Part shown: piece after piece, positions 1 through 8,296 of the stretch
Position numbering within the stretch: the stretch's first letter is position 1
Layout of the letters: each line of letters starts with the position of its first letter
Source of the DNA: Prevotella sp. E2-28
GTDB lineage: Bacteria; Bacteroidota; Bacteroidia; Bacteroidales; Bacteroidaceae
Reading direction: 5' to 3'
Assembly (NCBI RefSeq): GCF_022024055.1
Contig: NZ_CP091788.1
Span: 248,001-312,000, forward strand
Length of the DNA: 64,000 nt
Program-made: the position numbers and the translations under genes
Notes under the pieces: model-generated
Seen by the model: the letters and a program-made list of their open reading frames with translations, nothing else
Databases searched by the model: none
Told to the model about the DNA's origin: nothing

Positions 1-536
1 AGAAGTACGCTCACGTAACATTCTTCTTCAACGGTGGTCGTGAGGCTCCCTACGAGGGTGAGGACCGTATCCTGGTGCCAAGTCCAAAGGTGGCTACCTA
101 CGACTTGAAGCCTGAGATGAGCGCCTACGAGGTGAAGGATAAGTTGGTGGCTGCCATCAATGAGAATAAGTATGACTTCATCGTAGTGAACTTCGCTAAT
201 GGTGACATGGTGGGTCACACGGGCGTTTACAACGCTATCGCCAAGGCCGTTTGGGCTGTTGACCACTGTGTAGAGGCTGTGATTGAGGCTGCCAAGGCTA
301 ACGACTATGAGGCTATCATCATTGCCGACCACGGTAATGCCGACAATGCCATCAACGCTGACGGCACACCTAACACCGCTCACTCGCTGAACCCCGTACC
401 TTTCATCTACGTGACCAACAACAACTCGGCTACGGTGAAGGACGGTCGTCTGGCTGACGTGGCTCCCTCTATCCTGCATATCATGGGACTGGAGCAGCCT
501 AAGGACATGACGGGCGAAAACCTGATTTGTGACTAA
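1..536 (+). CDS. gpmI: 2,3-bisphosphoglycerate-independent phosphoglycerate mutase, C-terminal part
   Basis: This is the 3' end of a gene that begins before the window; the frame is open from base 3, ahead of the first internal ATG at 75. The enzyme interconverts 3- and 2-phosphoglycerate in glycolysis using two Mn ions and a phosphoserine. Visible family landmarks are the FFFNGGRE block at the left edge, then [13 protein letters not shown], a metal-binding ADHGNADN stretch and the AHSLNPVPF block near the C-terminus. These belong to the alkaline-phosphatase-like metal site of iPGM. The phosphoserine region lies upstream and is not seen. The stop codon TAA shares its last base with the ATG of the next gene, so the two are probably translationally coupled. 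Confidence 0.96.
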   Translation, partial: KYAHVTFFFNGGREAPYEGEDRILVPSPKVATYDLKPEMSAYEVKDKLVAAINENKYDFIVVNFANGDMVGHTGVYNAIAKAVWAVDHCVEAVIEAAKANDYEAIIIADHGNADNAINADGTPNTAHSLNPVPFIYVTNNNSATVKDGRLADVAPSILHIMGLEQPKDMTGENLICD

Positions 537-1144
537 TGACTCAACAGGAGTTTCTGGCTTGTATTGAAAAACACAAGCTTGATATAGAAGAGGTAAGAGA
601 CCGTGCACACATGTTGCACGAGAGTGTGAATCAGCACTATGACAAGGTGCACCCTTACGGGTTCCACCTTGACATGGTGGCTGAATCCGTATTCAAGTAC
701 GGACACCTCGTGTGCCAGAACGAGCACGATTTCGTGCCTCTTTTCTTTGGTGCTTTCTATCATGACAGCATCGAGGATGCGCGAATGACGTATAATGACG
801 TAACGAAGGCGGCCCGCCTGTTCATGGATGAAGACCAGGCGTATATCGCAGCTGAGATGGTGTATGCGCTGACTAACGACAAAGGACGTACACGTGCTGA
901 GAGGGCTGGCGAGCGTTACTATCAGGGCATTCGCGAAACTCCCTATGCACCTTTCCTGAAGTTGGCCGACAGACTGGCTAACGTTACCTACTCGTTTACG
1001 CATGGTAACGCTTCGAATAATCACATGAAAGAGGTGTACAGGGAAGAGATGCCTCATTTCCTTGAGGCTATCAACGCGCATAGCGATGACCCCCGCATGG
1101 CTCTGCCACAAGAGATGATTGACGCTATTTTCAAGTTGCTATGA
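536..1144 (+). CDS. HD-domain phosphohydrolase, SpoT/MESH1-like
   Basis: A 202-residue cytosolic protein with a metal-binding HD fold. Visible motifs are H44 in YGFHLDM, the YHDSIED block (H76, D77, E80, D81) and KLADRLANV near residue 142, which closely resembles the KLADRLHN segment of RelA/SpoT hydrolase domains. That arrangement fits a small stand-alone (p)ppGpp or nucleotide pyrophosphohydrolase, but no synthetase domain is present and the substrate cannot be read from the sequence. The gene overlaps the stop of gpmI by one base and its own TGA overlaps the ung ATG by four bases, so it sits in a tight co-translated run. An unrelated HD nucleotidase activity is the main alternative. Confidence 0.85.
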   Translation: MTQQEFLACIEKHKLDIEEVRDRAHMLHESVNQHYDKVHPYGFHLDMVAESVFKYGHLVCQNEHDFVPLFFGAFYHDSIEDARMTYNDVTKAARLFMDEDQAYIAAEMVYALTNDKGRTRAERAGERYYQGIRETPYAPFLKLADRLANVTYSFTHGNASNNHMKEVYREEMPHFLEAINAHSDDPRMALPQEMIDAIFKLL

Positions 1145-1806
1145 ACGTACAGATAGAGGAATCGTGGAAACACCACTTGCAGGGGGAATTTGAAAAGCCT
1201 TACTTCGCAGGACTCACCGAAAAGGTGAGACAGGAATATACGTCGGGTACGTGCTATCCCCCAGGGAAATTGATTTTCAATGCCTTCAACCTGTGTCCGT
1301 TTGACAAGGTGAAGGTGGTGATAATCGGACAAGACCCTTATCACGAGCCAGGACAGGCTCACGGACTGAGCTTCTCAGTGCAGGACGGCGTGGTATTCCC
1401 GCCTTCGCTGATAAATATCTTCAAGGAGATACAGGACGACCTGGGTACACCCGTGCCGCCAACGGGTAACCTGACACGATGGGCAGAGCAGGGCGTATTG
1501 CTGCTCAACGCCACACTGACGGTAAGGGCGCACATGGCGAATAGTCACAGCAGGATAGGGTGGCAGAACTTCACGGATGCTGCTATCCAGGCGTTGGCTA
1601 AAGAGCGTGAACACCTGGTGTATATGCTGTGGGGAGGTTATGCTCGCTCAAAGGCGTATATGATTAATAAAGAGAAGAACCTGGTACTGGAGTCTGTACA
1701 CCCCTCGCCGCTCTCTGCTAATCGAGGCGGCTGGTTCGGACAGCATCAGTTCTCACGCTGTAATGCGTATCTACAGGAAAACGGACTGGAACCGATAAAG
1801 TGGTAG
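1141..1806 (+). CDS. ung: Uracil-DNA glycosylase, family 1
   Basis: Removes uracil from DNA as the first step of base excision repair. At 221 residues it has the normal length. The catalytic water-activating loop GQDPYH is at residues 63-68 (Asp65), the uracil-binding LLNATLTV strand at 121-128, and the HPSPLSA leucine-intercalation loop at 187-193 with the catalytic His187. The start overlaps the preceding HD gene by four bases. Two uracil- or nucleotide-related housekeeping genes elsewhere in the window (dut and dgt) act on the same problem of keeping dUTP and uracil out of DNA, but they are not in this operon. Confidence 0.98.
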   Translation: MNVQIEESWKHHLQGEFEKPYFAGLTEKVRQEYTSGTCYPPGKLIFNAFNLCPFDKVKVVIIGQDPYHEPGQAHGLSFSVQDGVVFPPSLINIFKEIQDDLGTPVPPTGNLTRWAEQGVLLLNATLTVRAHMANSHSRIGWQNFTDAAIQALAKEREHLVYMLWGGYARSKAYMINKEKNLVLESVHPSPLSANRGGWFGQHQFSRCNAYLQENGLEPIKW

Positions 1807-1840
1807 ATTCGTGAAATTCGTGTAATTCGTAGTTGAAAAG

Positions 1841-2446
1841 ATGAGTAAGTTACCTCCTATATTAGAAGTTGCAGGTGTGCTGATTTCCTCAGATATACTG
1901 ACGGAAGAGTTTTGTTGTGACCTTGAAGTGTGCAAGGGAGCCTGCTGTATCGAAGGCGATGCGGGTGCTCCTGTAACTCTTGATGAGGTGATGGAGATAG
2001 AAAACAGCGTGGATGGGGTGTGGAAGAACCTAAGTGCCTCTGCTCAGGCTGTTATTGATAAGCAGGGCGTGGCCTACACCGATCAGGAGGGTGATTTGGT
2101 GACGAGTATCGTGGGGGGTAAGGACTGCGTGTTTACTTTCTATGATGACCTAACCATGCCCGATGGAAAAAACATCGGGAACTGTTGTCTCTGTGCTTTA
2201 GAGAAGATATGTAAGCCCATCAGCTGTGCCCTTTATCCTATTCGTGAGAAGACCTTTGCAGATGGTACGGTGGCGCTGAACTATCATAAATGGGATATCT
2301 GTAAGTGCGGGCGTGAAAAAGGGAAGGCTCTTCACCTTCCCATTTATCAGTTCTTAAAAGGTCCACTGGTGCGCCGCTTTGGCGAGCAGTGGTATCAGGA
2401 GCTCTGCGATGTGGCTTCCGATTTGAAGCAGCAGGGCTACCTGTAA
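1841..2446 (+). CDS. DUF3109 cysteine-rich protein
   Basis: A 201-residue protein of the DUF3109 family, common in Bacteroidetes. It is rich in cysteine: C25, C26, C31, C35 and C36 in the N-terminal CCDLEVCKGACC block, then a second cluster around GNCCLCALEKICKPISC and a CKCG motif further on. The pattern suggests a metal or iron-sulfur site, which is my inference; no biochemical function is established that I know of. There is no signal peptide. It lies 34 bp after ung, possibly in the same transcript, and ends three bases before the convergent AraC gene. Confidence 0.9.
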   Translation: MSKLPPILEVAGVLISSDILTEEFCCDLEVCKGACCIEGDAGAPVTLDEVMEIENSVDGVWKNLSASAQAVIDKQGVAYTDQEGDLVTSIVGGKDCVFTFYDDLTMPDGKNIGNCCLCALEKICKPISCALYPIREKTFADGTVALNYHKWDICKCGREKGKALHLPIYQFLKGPLVRRFGEQWYQELCDVASDLKQQGYL

Positions 2447-2449
2447 TAA

Positions 2450-3322
2450 TTACGACTTACGATACTTCGAAGGACTCATTCCCACGTTCTCCTTGAAGTA
2501 CTTACCCAGGAACGACTGGTTGGGGAAGTTCATATCCTTGGTAATCTCCTTGATACTCTTGGTGGTGTTCTTCAGCAGAACGCGAATCTCAAGTGTAACA
2601 TAATTGTCAATCCATTCGTTGGGTGTGCGACGGCTCACCTGCTTCACGGTCTCAGAGAGATACTTTGGTGTGATGCAGAGCTGCTTGGCATACCAGCTGA
2701 CACGGCGTTCCTGACGACAGTTGTCCTCAACAAGTTTGATGAACTGAGTGAAGATGGCATCAGGGCGTGACTGACTCTTCTCGTTGCCCTGCTTGGCACG
2801 ATAAATCACGTTGCTCAGGTCATAGAACATGGCCAGCATAAGGGTCCTGATAAGGTCCTTCTGGAAATGGTTAGAATTGTCAGTGATTCTGCTGCGGATA
2901 ACCTCAAAGTAGTTCTTGAAGATGTGCTGCTCCTTCTCATCGTAATGCATCACAGGATGATTGCGGGAATAGAGGAAAAGGGCTGACATCTCGCTGACAT
3001 TGCGGATAATCTCATGGAAGAAATTAATGGAGACGACCATGCAGAGGGCCTCAAAGTCATGAGACAGATGGAAGTTATCAATGATATGACGCTCTGATAC
3101 AATAAATGCCTCGTTGGGATGGACGGAGAACTCGCGGGTGTCAACGGAGTAGCGTGCCTCACCCTGAGTACACAAACCAATCATGATACAGTTTGTGCGA
3201 CGGGCAGAATCTGGCAGAGGAACATCTTTAATGTTGTTAATCAATAGCAGGTCATTATCTAGGCAATTTTCACCACTACACTGCTTGAGAATCTGAATGT
3301 TAGTATCTTGGATCTTTTCCAT
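2450..3322 (-). CDS. AraC-family transcriptional regulator
   Basis: A 290-residue protein with a cupin-like N-terminal sensor half and a C-terminal AraC DNA-binding domain (about residues 190-290). The second helix-turn-helix is seen in SIKEITKDMNFPNQSFLGKYFKENVGMSPSKYRKS, written here across positions 255-289. It lies downstream of and in line with the secreted GH35/GH30 pair but has its own -7 box and is separated from GH35 by a terminator hairpin. Neighbourhood suggests it controls that sugar locus; this is inference, since small-molecule AraC proteins also act at a distance. It resembles the AraC protein at 9497-10375, so the two are paralogues. Confidence 0.92.
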   Translation of the reverse strand: MEKIQDTNIQILKQCSGENCLDNDLLLINNIKDVPLPDSARRTNCIMIGLCTQGEARYSVDTREFSVHPNEAFIVSERHIIDNFHLSHDFEALCMVVSINFFHEIIRNVSEMSALFLYSRNHPVMHYDEKEQHIFKNYFEVIRSRITDNSNHFQKDLIRTLMLAMFYDLSNVIYRAKQGNEKSQSRPDAIFTQFIKLVEDNCRQERRVSWYAKQLCITPKYLSETVKQVSRRTPNEWIDNYVTLEIRVLLKNTTKSIKEITKDMNFPNQSFLGKYFKENVGMSPSKYRKS

Positions 3323-3344
3323 GTGTATTTTTGTTTTTCTGGTG

Positions 3345-3352
3345 CAAAGATA
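3345..3352 (-). promoter_or_regulatory. Bacteroidetes -7 box before the AraC gene
   Basis: On the minus strand this reads TATCTTTG, a perfect TAnnTTTG match, 22 bases before the AraC start codon. It gives the regulator a promoter of its own. Confidence 0.7.
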
Positions 3353-3394
3353 CGAAATTTTGGATTATTTGCAAAGAAAAATGGAAAAAAGGAA

Positions 3395-3428
3395 GAGTTA
3401 AGGAGGTTATAATAACACTCCTTAACTC
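3395..3428 (-). terminator. Intrinsic terminator after the GH35 gene
   Basis: A 10-bp perfect stem (GAGTTAAGGA at 3395-3404 with its complement at 3419-3428) and a 14-nt loop, followed on the minus strand by a T-rich tract (TTCCTTTTTTCC). It separates the GH30-GH35 transcript from the AraC gene. Confidence 0.75.
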
Positions 3429-3450
3429 CTCAGTTTTCTGTTTTTCCCTA

Positions 3451-5787
3451 TTAGTAAAGGTATATTTTATAGTTCTTAACTGAACCAGGTGCACCCTGTT
3501 CAGCGCGAGGCAGATACTCCAGCGCCTTTACGCTTTGCTCAGAGCCGAGGTCGATGACGAGGAGATGTGGTGCCGAAGCACCCTTCTCTGTCTGCCAATA
3601 GGTAGATTCCTGCAAATCAAAGACCTTATCGCCCAGGTGGTTGCCGTTCTCTTCCTCAGAGTTGGCATACTTTGTTTTCCAAGGTTCGCGCGAGAGGCGC
3701 TTACCGTCTTGTCCTTGCAGATAGAGCTCTGCAATAGCAGCACGGTCGCCATTCTTCTGGGTTGAAAGACATTCGATGGCGAGGTAGCGACCTTTGGCCG
3801 TCTTGCCGAAGTTAATTGTCTGCCAACCGTTGCCAGCCTTGAAGGTACCTGTGGCAACGGGTGTCGCACTGTTGAGGTCGGGCTTGTCACCGATATTGTT
3901 GTGCTTGTTGCTCTTCTCCAACTGCAGTTTGTTGAGTTCAGGCTTGTCCTGACCCCACACAACTGCCTCTTTTGGACCTACCACATCGAGCACAATGATC
4001 TCGTTCTTTCCCTTCTTCAGCCAGCAGCCAGGCACATAGAGCGTCTGCTGCGGACCGATGCTCCAGATGCGGCCCATCGCATGACCATTCACCCAAACCT
4101 GACCTTTGCCCCATGTCTCGAAGTTCAGGAACGTGTCGCCCACCTTCTTCAGATTGAAGTAGCCACGGTAGTAGCCACGTTTTGTATATTCGGTTGCTTT
4201 GTTGATGTTGCTGTTGGCAGTGAGGCGAAGCGTGTTCACTGCGGTCTCGTAGCTGTCGTCAGTGGCACATTGCCACCATTCGCGAGGTTTCCATGTTACT
4301 TCATTGTTGTCTACTTCAGCAGAGATGGTGACGTCGCCAACGATGCCCTTGAAGTCCTTGATAGCCCGTCCGAAGTTGATACGGCCCATACCCTCGACAA
4401 GGATGAGCAGTTTCTGCCCTTTCTTGACGGGAGGCAGAGTCAACGACTTCTCGTTTTTTACTCGATCCACTTTACCAATGTATTCACCGTTGATGAACAC
4501 CTGTGCAAAGTCATGCATCTCAGCAGTAAGCACACTCTGAGTAGGTATGTCGGGGAGAGTGGTCGAATAGAGCATCATTCCCCAACCCATATCCATTTCC
4601 TCAAAAGTCTTGAGTGCACCTCTATCTTCCTTGCCAGGAGCCAGAAGTAACTCTGCAAACGTTTTCAATTCGAATTTGGGAATGGTGATAATAGGCATCG
4701 GAGCCTTGGGAACAGCGGGGAGTTTTTTGCCGTCGTTGTATTTTGCCATCATCTTGCGCAATTCCCAGAACTTGGGCGTGGCATGACCATACTCGTTGAT
4801 GGGCGCATCGTAGTCATAAGAGGTGACATCAGGTGCGAAGCCAGGAGAGTTGGCACCAGCCCAGTGGCCGAACGAGGTTCCTCCGTGAGTCATATAGAGT
4901 GAGAACGAGATGCCTTTGCTGAGCATTTCATCCATGCCCTCCACCATATCCTTGGCAGGACGCGTCTCGTGACGGGCACCCCACTTGTCGAACCAACCGC
5001 TCCAGAACTCGGAGCACATCTTTGGCGCATTGGGGCGCAACTCACCCAAACGGCGGAACTGCTGGTCGATGTTGGCACCCGTACCGAAGTTCATCGTCCA
5101 TGTCAAATCATCAAGACCGTTCTTCTCGAAGTTGGAAGACCAGTCGCACTGGAAGAGTGACAGTTCCTTGCCATAGATACCACGCAGACAGTCGCGAATC
5201 TCACTGACGTAAGGCTTGTCCTCACCATACGAGCCGTACTCGTTTTCCACCTGAATCATGATGATAGGACCACCATTCTGGATGGTGAGGGGCTTGAGCT
5301 GTTCGCCCACCTTCTCCTCGAAAATCTTTACGCGCTCCATGAAATAGGGGTCGCGCTCGCGAAGCTTGATGTCCTTCTTCTTCAGCAGCCACCAAGGCAG
5401 GCCGCCCATCTCCCATTCTGCACAGACGTATGGACCAGGGCGCACAATAACATACATACCGTTCTTCTGAGCGATACGGCAGAACTCTGCCACATCGTTA
5501 TTGCCTGTGAAGTCAAACTGACCCTCCTGCTGTTCATGGATGTTCCAGAAGACATAGATACATACCGTGTTCATGCCCAGTGCCTTACACATCTGGATGC
5601 GGTGCTCCCAATAAGGACGGGGAATACGGGGGTAGTGTACCTCGGCTGCCTTCACGATGAATGGCTTTCCGTTTAATAAGAAGGTCTTGTCGCCCGTGGT
5701 AAACGTGCCGGGCTTGCTGGCTGCCTGCATTGTAGCAGGTGCTGCCATCAATAATGCCGCAAGGGCAAGATGCTTCAAAAGTTTCAT
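3451..5787 (-). CDS. Secreted beta-galactosidase, GH35, with C-terminal discoidin-like domain
   Basis: A 778-residue GH35 enzyme with a signal peptide (residues 1-22, ending in AAPATMQAA), so it acts in the periplasm or at the surface. The catalytic barrel spans roughly 30-350: the acid/base is E183 in VENEYGSYG and the nucleophile E260 in CSEFWSGWF. Jelly-roll galactose-binding-like domains follow, and the last ~135 residues resemble an F5/8 type C (CBM32-like) carbohydrate-binding domain. It removes terminal beta-galactose from oligo- or polysaccharides. It starts 10 bp after the GH30 gene stops, so the two form an operon. Together they could trim beta-1,6-galactan side chains of arabinogalactan; the substrate is inferred from the GH30 partner, not seen. 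Confidence 0.93.
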   Translation of the reverse strand: MKLLKHLALAALLMAAPATMQAASKPGTFTTGDKTFLLNGKPFIVKAAEVHYPRIPRPYWEHRIQMCKALGMNTVCIYVFWNIHEQQEGQFDFTGNNDVAEFCRIAQKNGMYVIVRPGPYVCAEWEMGGLPWWLLKKKDIKLRERDPYFMERVKIFEEKVGEQLKPLTIQNGGPIIMIQVENEYGSYGEDKPYVSEIRDCLRGIYGKELSLFQCDWSSNFEKNGLDDLTWTMNFGTGANIDQQFRRLGELRPNAPKMCSEFWSGWFDKWGARHETRPAKDMVEGMDEMLSKGISFSLYMTHGGTSFGHWAGANSPGFAPDVTSYDYDAPINEYGHATPKFWELRKMMAKYNDGKKLPAVPKAPMPIITIPKFELKTFAELLLAPGKEDRGALKTFEEMDMGWGMMLYSTTLPDIPTQSVLTAEMHDFAQVFINGEYIGKVDRVKNEKSLTLPPVKKGQKLLILVEGMGRINFGRAIKDFKGIVGDVTISAEVDNNEVTWKPREWWQCATDDSYETAVNTLRLTANSNINKATEYTKRGYYRGYFNLKKVGDTFLNFETWGKGQVWVNGHAMGRIWSIGPQQTLYVPGCWLKKGKNEIIVLDVVGPKEAVVWGQDKPELNKLQLEKSNKHNNIGDKPDLNSATPVATGTFKAGNGWQTINFGKTAKGRYLAIECLSTQKNGDRAAIAELYLQGQDGKRLSREPWKTKYANSEEENGNHLGDKVFDLQESTYWQTEKGASAPHLLVIDLGSEQSVKALEYLPRAEQGAPGSVKNYKIYLY

Positions 5788-5797
5788 AGTTATTATT

Positions 5798-7324
5798 TTA
5801 ATCTTTAATGTTTAATGTCACAAACGTAGTAACGCTGCGTGGAGCGAGGGTAGTTGTTCCATCGCAAGGGGGGAGGGGCTTGAGGGTCTCGCCTTCGGCA
5901 TCGCTGGTACGATACGGCTGCCAGGTGGTGGCCGAAGCCGAACTTCGGCCCACAGTGAAGGTGATGGGCTTCTCCTGTTCGCTATAGTTGATGGCTACGA
6001 TGACCCACGAGCCATCCGTGTTCTGATAGGCCGACACCATCACGCCGTAGGGGTCTTCTTTCTCTTTACTGCTTATCTCGTAACGCACGGCACCAGGACG
6101 GATGAAGCGGCTGTAGTTACCAAGCGCCCACATCAATCGGCTGTCGCGTCCGCGATGCTGACGGTCGAACACGCGGATAAGTCCGTCCTTGTAGTTGCCA
6201 CCGCAGGCACGCCACCATGACCAACTCTCGGCATTAGCATAGCAGAGGTCGTGATGAATGATGCGAGCCACATAAAGGGCGGTCTTCATGGTGAAGTCGT
6301 AACCACCACCACCGCCAATCTCCTCATCATTGCTCATGATGCAGATCTCCGACTGCCAGAATTTTGCACCATATTTCTTCAGACGATTACGCAAATCCAA
6401 GCGGATTTTCTTCATGTAATCCACGGGCGTGTTGGTCCAATAGCTATGAGCTAGCATCAGATGGGGCACAAGTGGTGTGTCGCCCAGGTAAGTCAGCGTG
6501 CTATCCTTCGACCAGAACGAAGCAATGGCATTGCCGCGCTCCCAAGAGGTTTTGTAGATACCCAGTAGGCAGCGCAGGTCGCTGGATTCGTTGACCATAA
6601 TCTGTGTAGTGAGTCCCTTCTCTGTGAAGGCAGCACTTGCCTTGCGAGCCACCTCGGCAATCTCCCAGTTGGTGGCAGGTGAGCCTTCCTGTTTCGGTCC
6701 TTGCCAGTTCCAATGGCCATCGGGCTCGTTGGTGGGTGAGATATAGTCGATGTGGATACCGTGTTCACGCTCCAGTCCAGCCATACTTTCTGCCATAAAC
6801 TGCGCAAAGGCATCGTAGCACTCTGAGCGTAGGTTCAGCGTGCCGTCGCGACCAGTATTCGTTGCCAGTTCGTTCTCTGTGAAATAAACGGGGGGCGAGT
6901 TGAGGAATGCTAGAAACTTAGGCACGCCGTGCTCCTTAGCCATCTTCAAGAATTTTACTTGCCCGTGCTGACGGGTCCAGTCGTAAGTGCCATCGAAGCG
7001 CAGGAAGCACTCCGTTCGCGTACCTTTATTAATATATGAAGAGTCGCCTTGTTCTGCGCTACCTGCTCCCAGATTGAAACGCCATAGTGAGAGTCCGATG
7101 CCTTTCGGCTGTCCGTTAGCATCATTTTCTGTTGAGAAGAGCCAGTCGGCAATCTGCTGTTGCGCATCTTCTTCAGGCCATAGTCCGATAGTCTGCATAG
7201 ACCAGGCATCAGACGCGCCGAAATGCTCGATGGTCTGCTGTGGGTGCTTTGTGTCAATAGTATAAGTCTGTGATTTTGCGCCTATTGACAGTAGAAGCAG
7301 TGTTGTTGTCAGTAATAGTTTCAT
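5798..7324 (-). CDS. Secreted GH30 glycoside hydrolase, probable endo-beta-1,6-galactanase
   Basis: A 508-residue enzyme whose start I place at 7324 (MKLLLTTTLLLLSIGAKSQ), because that gives a clean signal peptide and lies just after a -7 box; the open frame extends 132 codons further upstream but through the promoter and into the divergent ptb gene. The GH30 barrel shows the acid/base E200 in SPTNEP and the nucleophile E326 in FWQSE, followed by a beta-sandwich domain at the C-terminus. The protein most resembles the GH30 branch that cleaves beta-1,6-galactan; glucuronoxylanase or glucosylceramidase activities of the family are the alternatives. It leads a two-gene operon with the GH35 galactosidase. 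Confidence 0.88.
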   Translation of the reverse strand: MKLLLTTTLLLLSIGAKSQTYTIDTKHPQQTIEHFGASDAWSMQTIGLWPEEDAQQQIADWLFSTENDANGQPKGIGLSLWRFNLGAGSAEQGDSSYINKGTRTECFLRFDGTYDWTRQHGQVKFLKMAKEHGVPKFLAFLNSPPVYFTENELATNTGRDGTLNLRSECYDAFAQFMAESMAGLEREHGIHIDYISPTNEPDGHWNWQGPKQEGSPATNWEIAEVARKASAAFTEKGLTTQIMVNESSDLRCLLGIYKTSWERGNAIASFWSKDSTLTYLGDTPLVPHLMLAHSYWTNTPVDYMKKIRLDLRNRLKKYGAKFWQSEICIMSNDEEIGGGGGYDFTMKTALYVARIIHHDLCYANAESWSWWRACGGNYKDGLIRVFDRQHRGRDSRLMWALGNYSRFIRPGAVRYEISSKEKEDPYGVMVSAYQNTDGSWVIVAINYSEQEKPITFTVGRSSASATTWQPYRTSDAEGETLKPLPPCDGTTTLAPRSVTTFVTLNIKD

Positions 7325-7345
7325 TATATTGGATTTAGTTGGGGA

Positions 7346-7353
7346 CAAAGATA
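7346..7353 (-). promoter_or_regulatory. -7 box of the GH30-GH35 operon
   Basis: Reads TATCTTTG on the minus strand, 21 bases before the GH30 ATG. It is divergent from the ptb promoter; the two -7 boxes lie about 45 bp apart, so regulators bound here could touch both. Confidence 0.7.
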
Positions 7354-7398
7354 GTAATTTTTTCCGTAAAAAAGTGTGATGAACTAAAAAATATTTCG

Positions 7399-7406
7399 TA
7401 TCTTTG
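7399..7406 (+). promoter_or_regulatory. -7 box of ptb-buk
   Basis: TATCTTTG, a perfect TAnnTTTG, 18 bases before the ptb ATG. I see no convincing TTG at the -33 distance. Confidence 0.7.
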
Positions 7407-7424
7407 CCAAAAGATTTATAGGAT

Positions 7425-8261
7425 ATGAAAGCAATACAATGTTTTGATGAGTTAGTAGAACACCTGAAGGCCAGTGGTGTATGCCGTAGAGTAGCTGTGG
7501 TGTGTGGACAGGATGAGAGTACAAAAGGAGCCGCGATGCGTGCTAAGGAGGCAGGTTTTGCAGAGCCCATCTTCGTAGATAATGAAGATGTGGATGTGGC
7601 TGCTGCAGAGGCTGTTGCACTTGTACGTGAGGGTAAGGCAGATGTGATCATGAAGGGTCTGCTGAATACGGATAACCTCCTGAAGGCTATCCTGAATAAG
7701 GAGACAGGTATCCTGCCCAAGGGTCGTGTGCTGACTCATCTGTGTTGTGCGAAGATGGAACAATATGATAAGTTGTTGTTTATGACCGATGTGGCTGTGA
7801 TTCCTTATCCTACGAAGGAGCAGCGTGAACAGCAGCTGATTTATCTCTTGGATCTCTGTCGCAATATGGGCGTAGAGGAGCCTCGTATCGCCTTGATTAG
7901 CTGTTCGGAGAAGGTGAATCCGAAGCATTTCCCTTGCACGGTGGAGTATCGTGAGTTGGTAGAACAGGCTAACGCAGGTCAGTTTGGACCCTGTATCGTT
8001 GATGGTCCGCTCGACTTGAAGACGGCTCTGTCGCCTGCTGCCTTGCATAAGAAGGGACTTCACTCACCGCTTGAAGGTCGTTCTGATGGTCTTATCTTCT
8101 CGGATATTCAGGCAGGTAATGTCTTCTATAAGTCTATCACGCTGTTCTGTCAGGCACAGACGGCAGCTATCCTACAGGGACCTCAGGTGCCTGTGGTGCT
8201 GACCTCACGTGCTGACTCAGCCGACAATAAGTTCTATTCGTTGGCATTAGCCTGCGTTTAG
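7425..8261 (+). CDS. ptb: Phosphate butyryltransferase
   Basis: A 278-residue acyltransferase of the phosphate acetyl/butyryltransferase family, exchanging CoA for phosphate on butyryl-CoA (or branched-chain acyl-CoA). Family features include the ADVIMKGLLNT segment, a CoA/phosphate-binding core, and the DGPLDLKTALSP block near residue 195 with SDGLIFSDIQAGN following. It is much shorter than Pta and lacks the DRTGG domain. Butyrate kinase follows 35 bp later, so the pair converts butyryl-CoA to butyrate with ATP formation. Which acyl chain is used here cannot be told: Bacteroidales use this pair for butyrate or for isobutyrate and isovalerate. Confidence 0.94.
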   Translation: MKAIQCFDELVEHLKASGVCRRVAVVCGQDESTKGAAMRAKEAGFAEPIFVDNEDVDVAAAEAVALVREGKADVIMKGLLNTDNLLKAILNKETGILPKGRVLTHLCCAKMEQYDKLLFMTDVAVIPYPTKEQREQQLIYLLDLCRNMGVEEPRIALISCSEKVNPKHFPCTVEYRELVEQANAGQFGPCIVDGPLDLKTALSPAALHKKGLHSPLEGRSDGLIFSDIQAGNVFYKSITLFCQAQTAAILQGPQVPVVLTSRADSADNKFYSLALACV

Positions 8262-8296
8262 GACTTCCCCAAACCTCTAACCTAAATCTAAAGACT

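Noticed and set aside
3901..4650. 249-codon plus-strand frame inside the GH35 gene
   Set aside because: Antisense shadow of a clear enzyme gene, no promoter, no domain.
7325..7720. N-terminal extension of the GH30 frame to 7720
   Set aside because: It crosses the GH30 promoter and lies antisense to ptb; the signal peptide begins at 7324.
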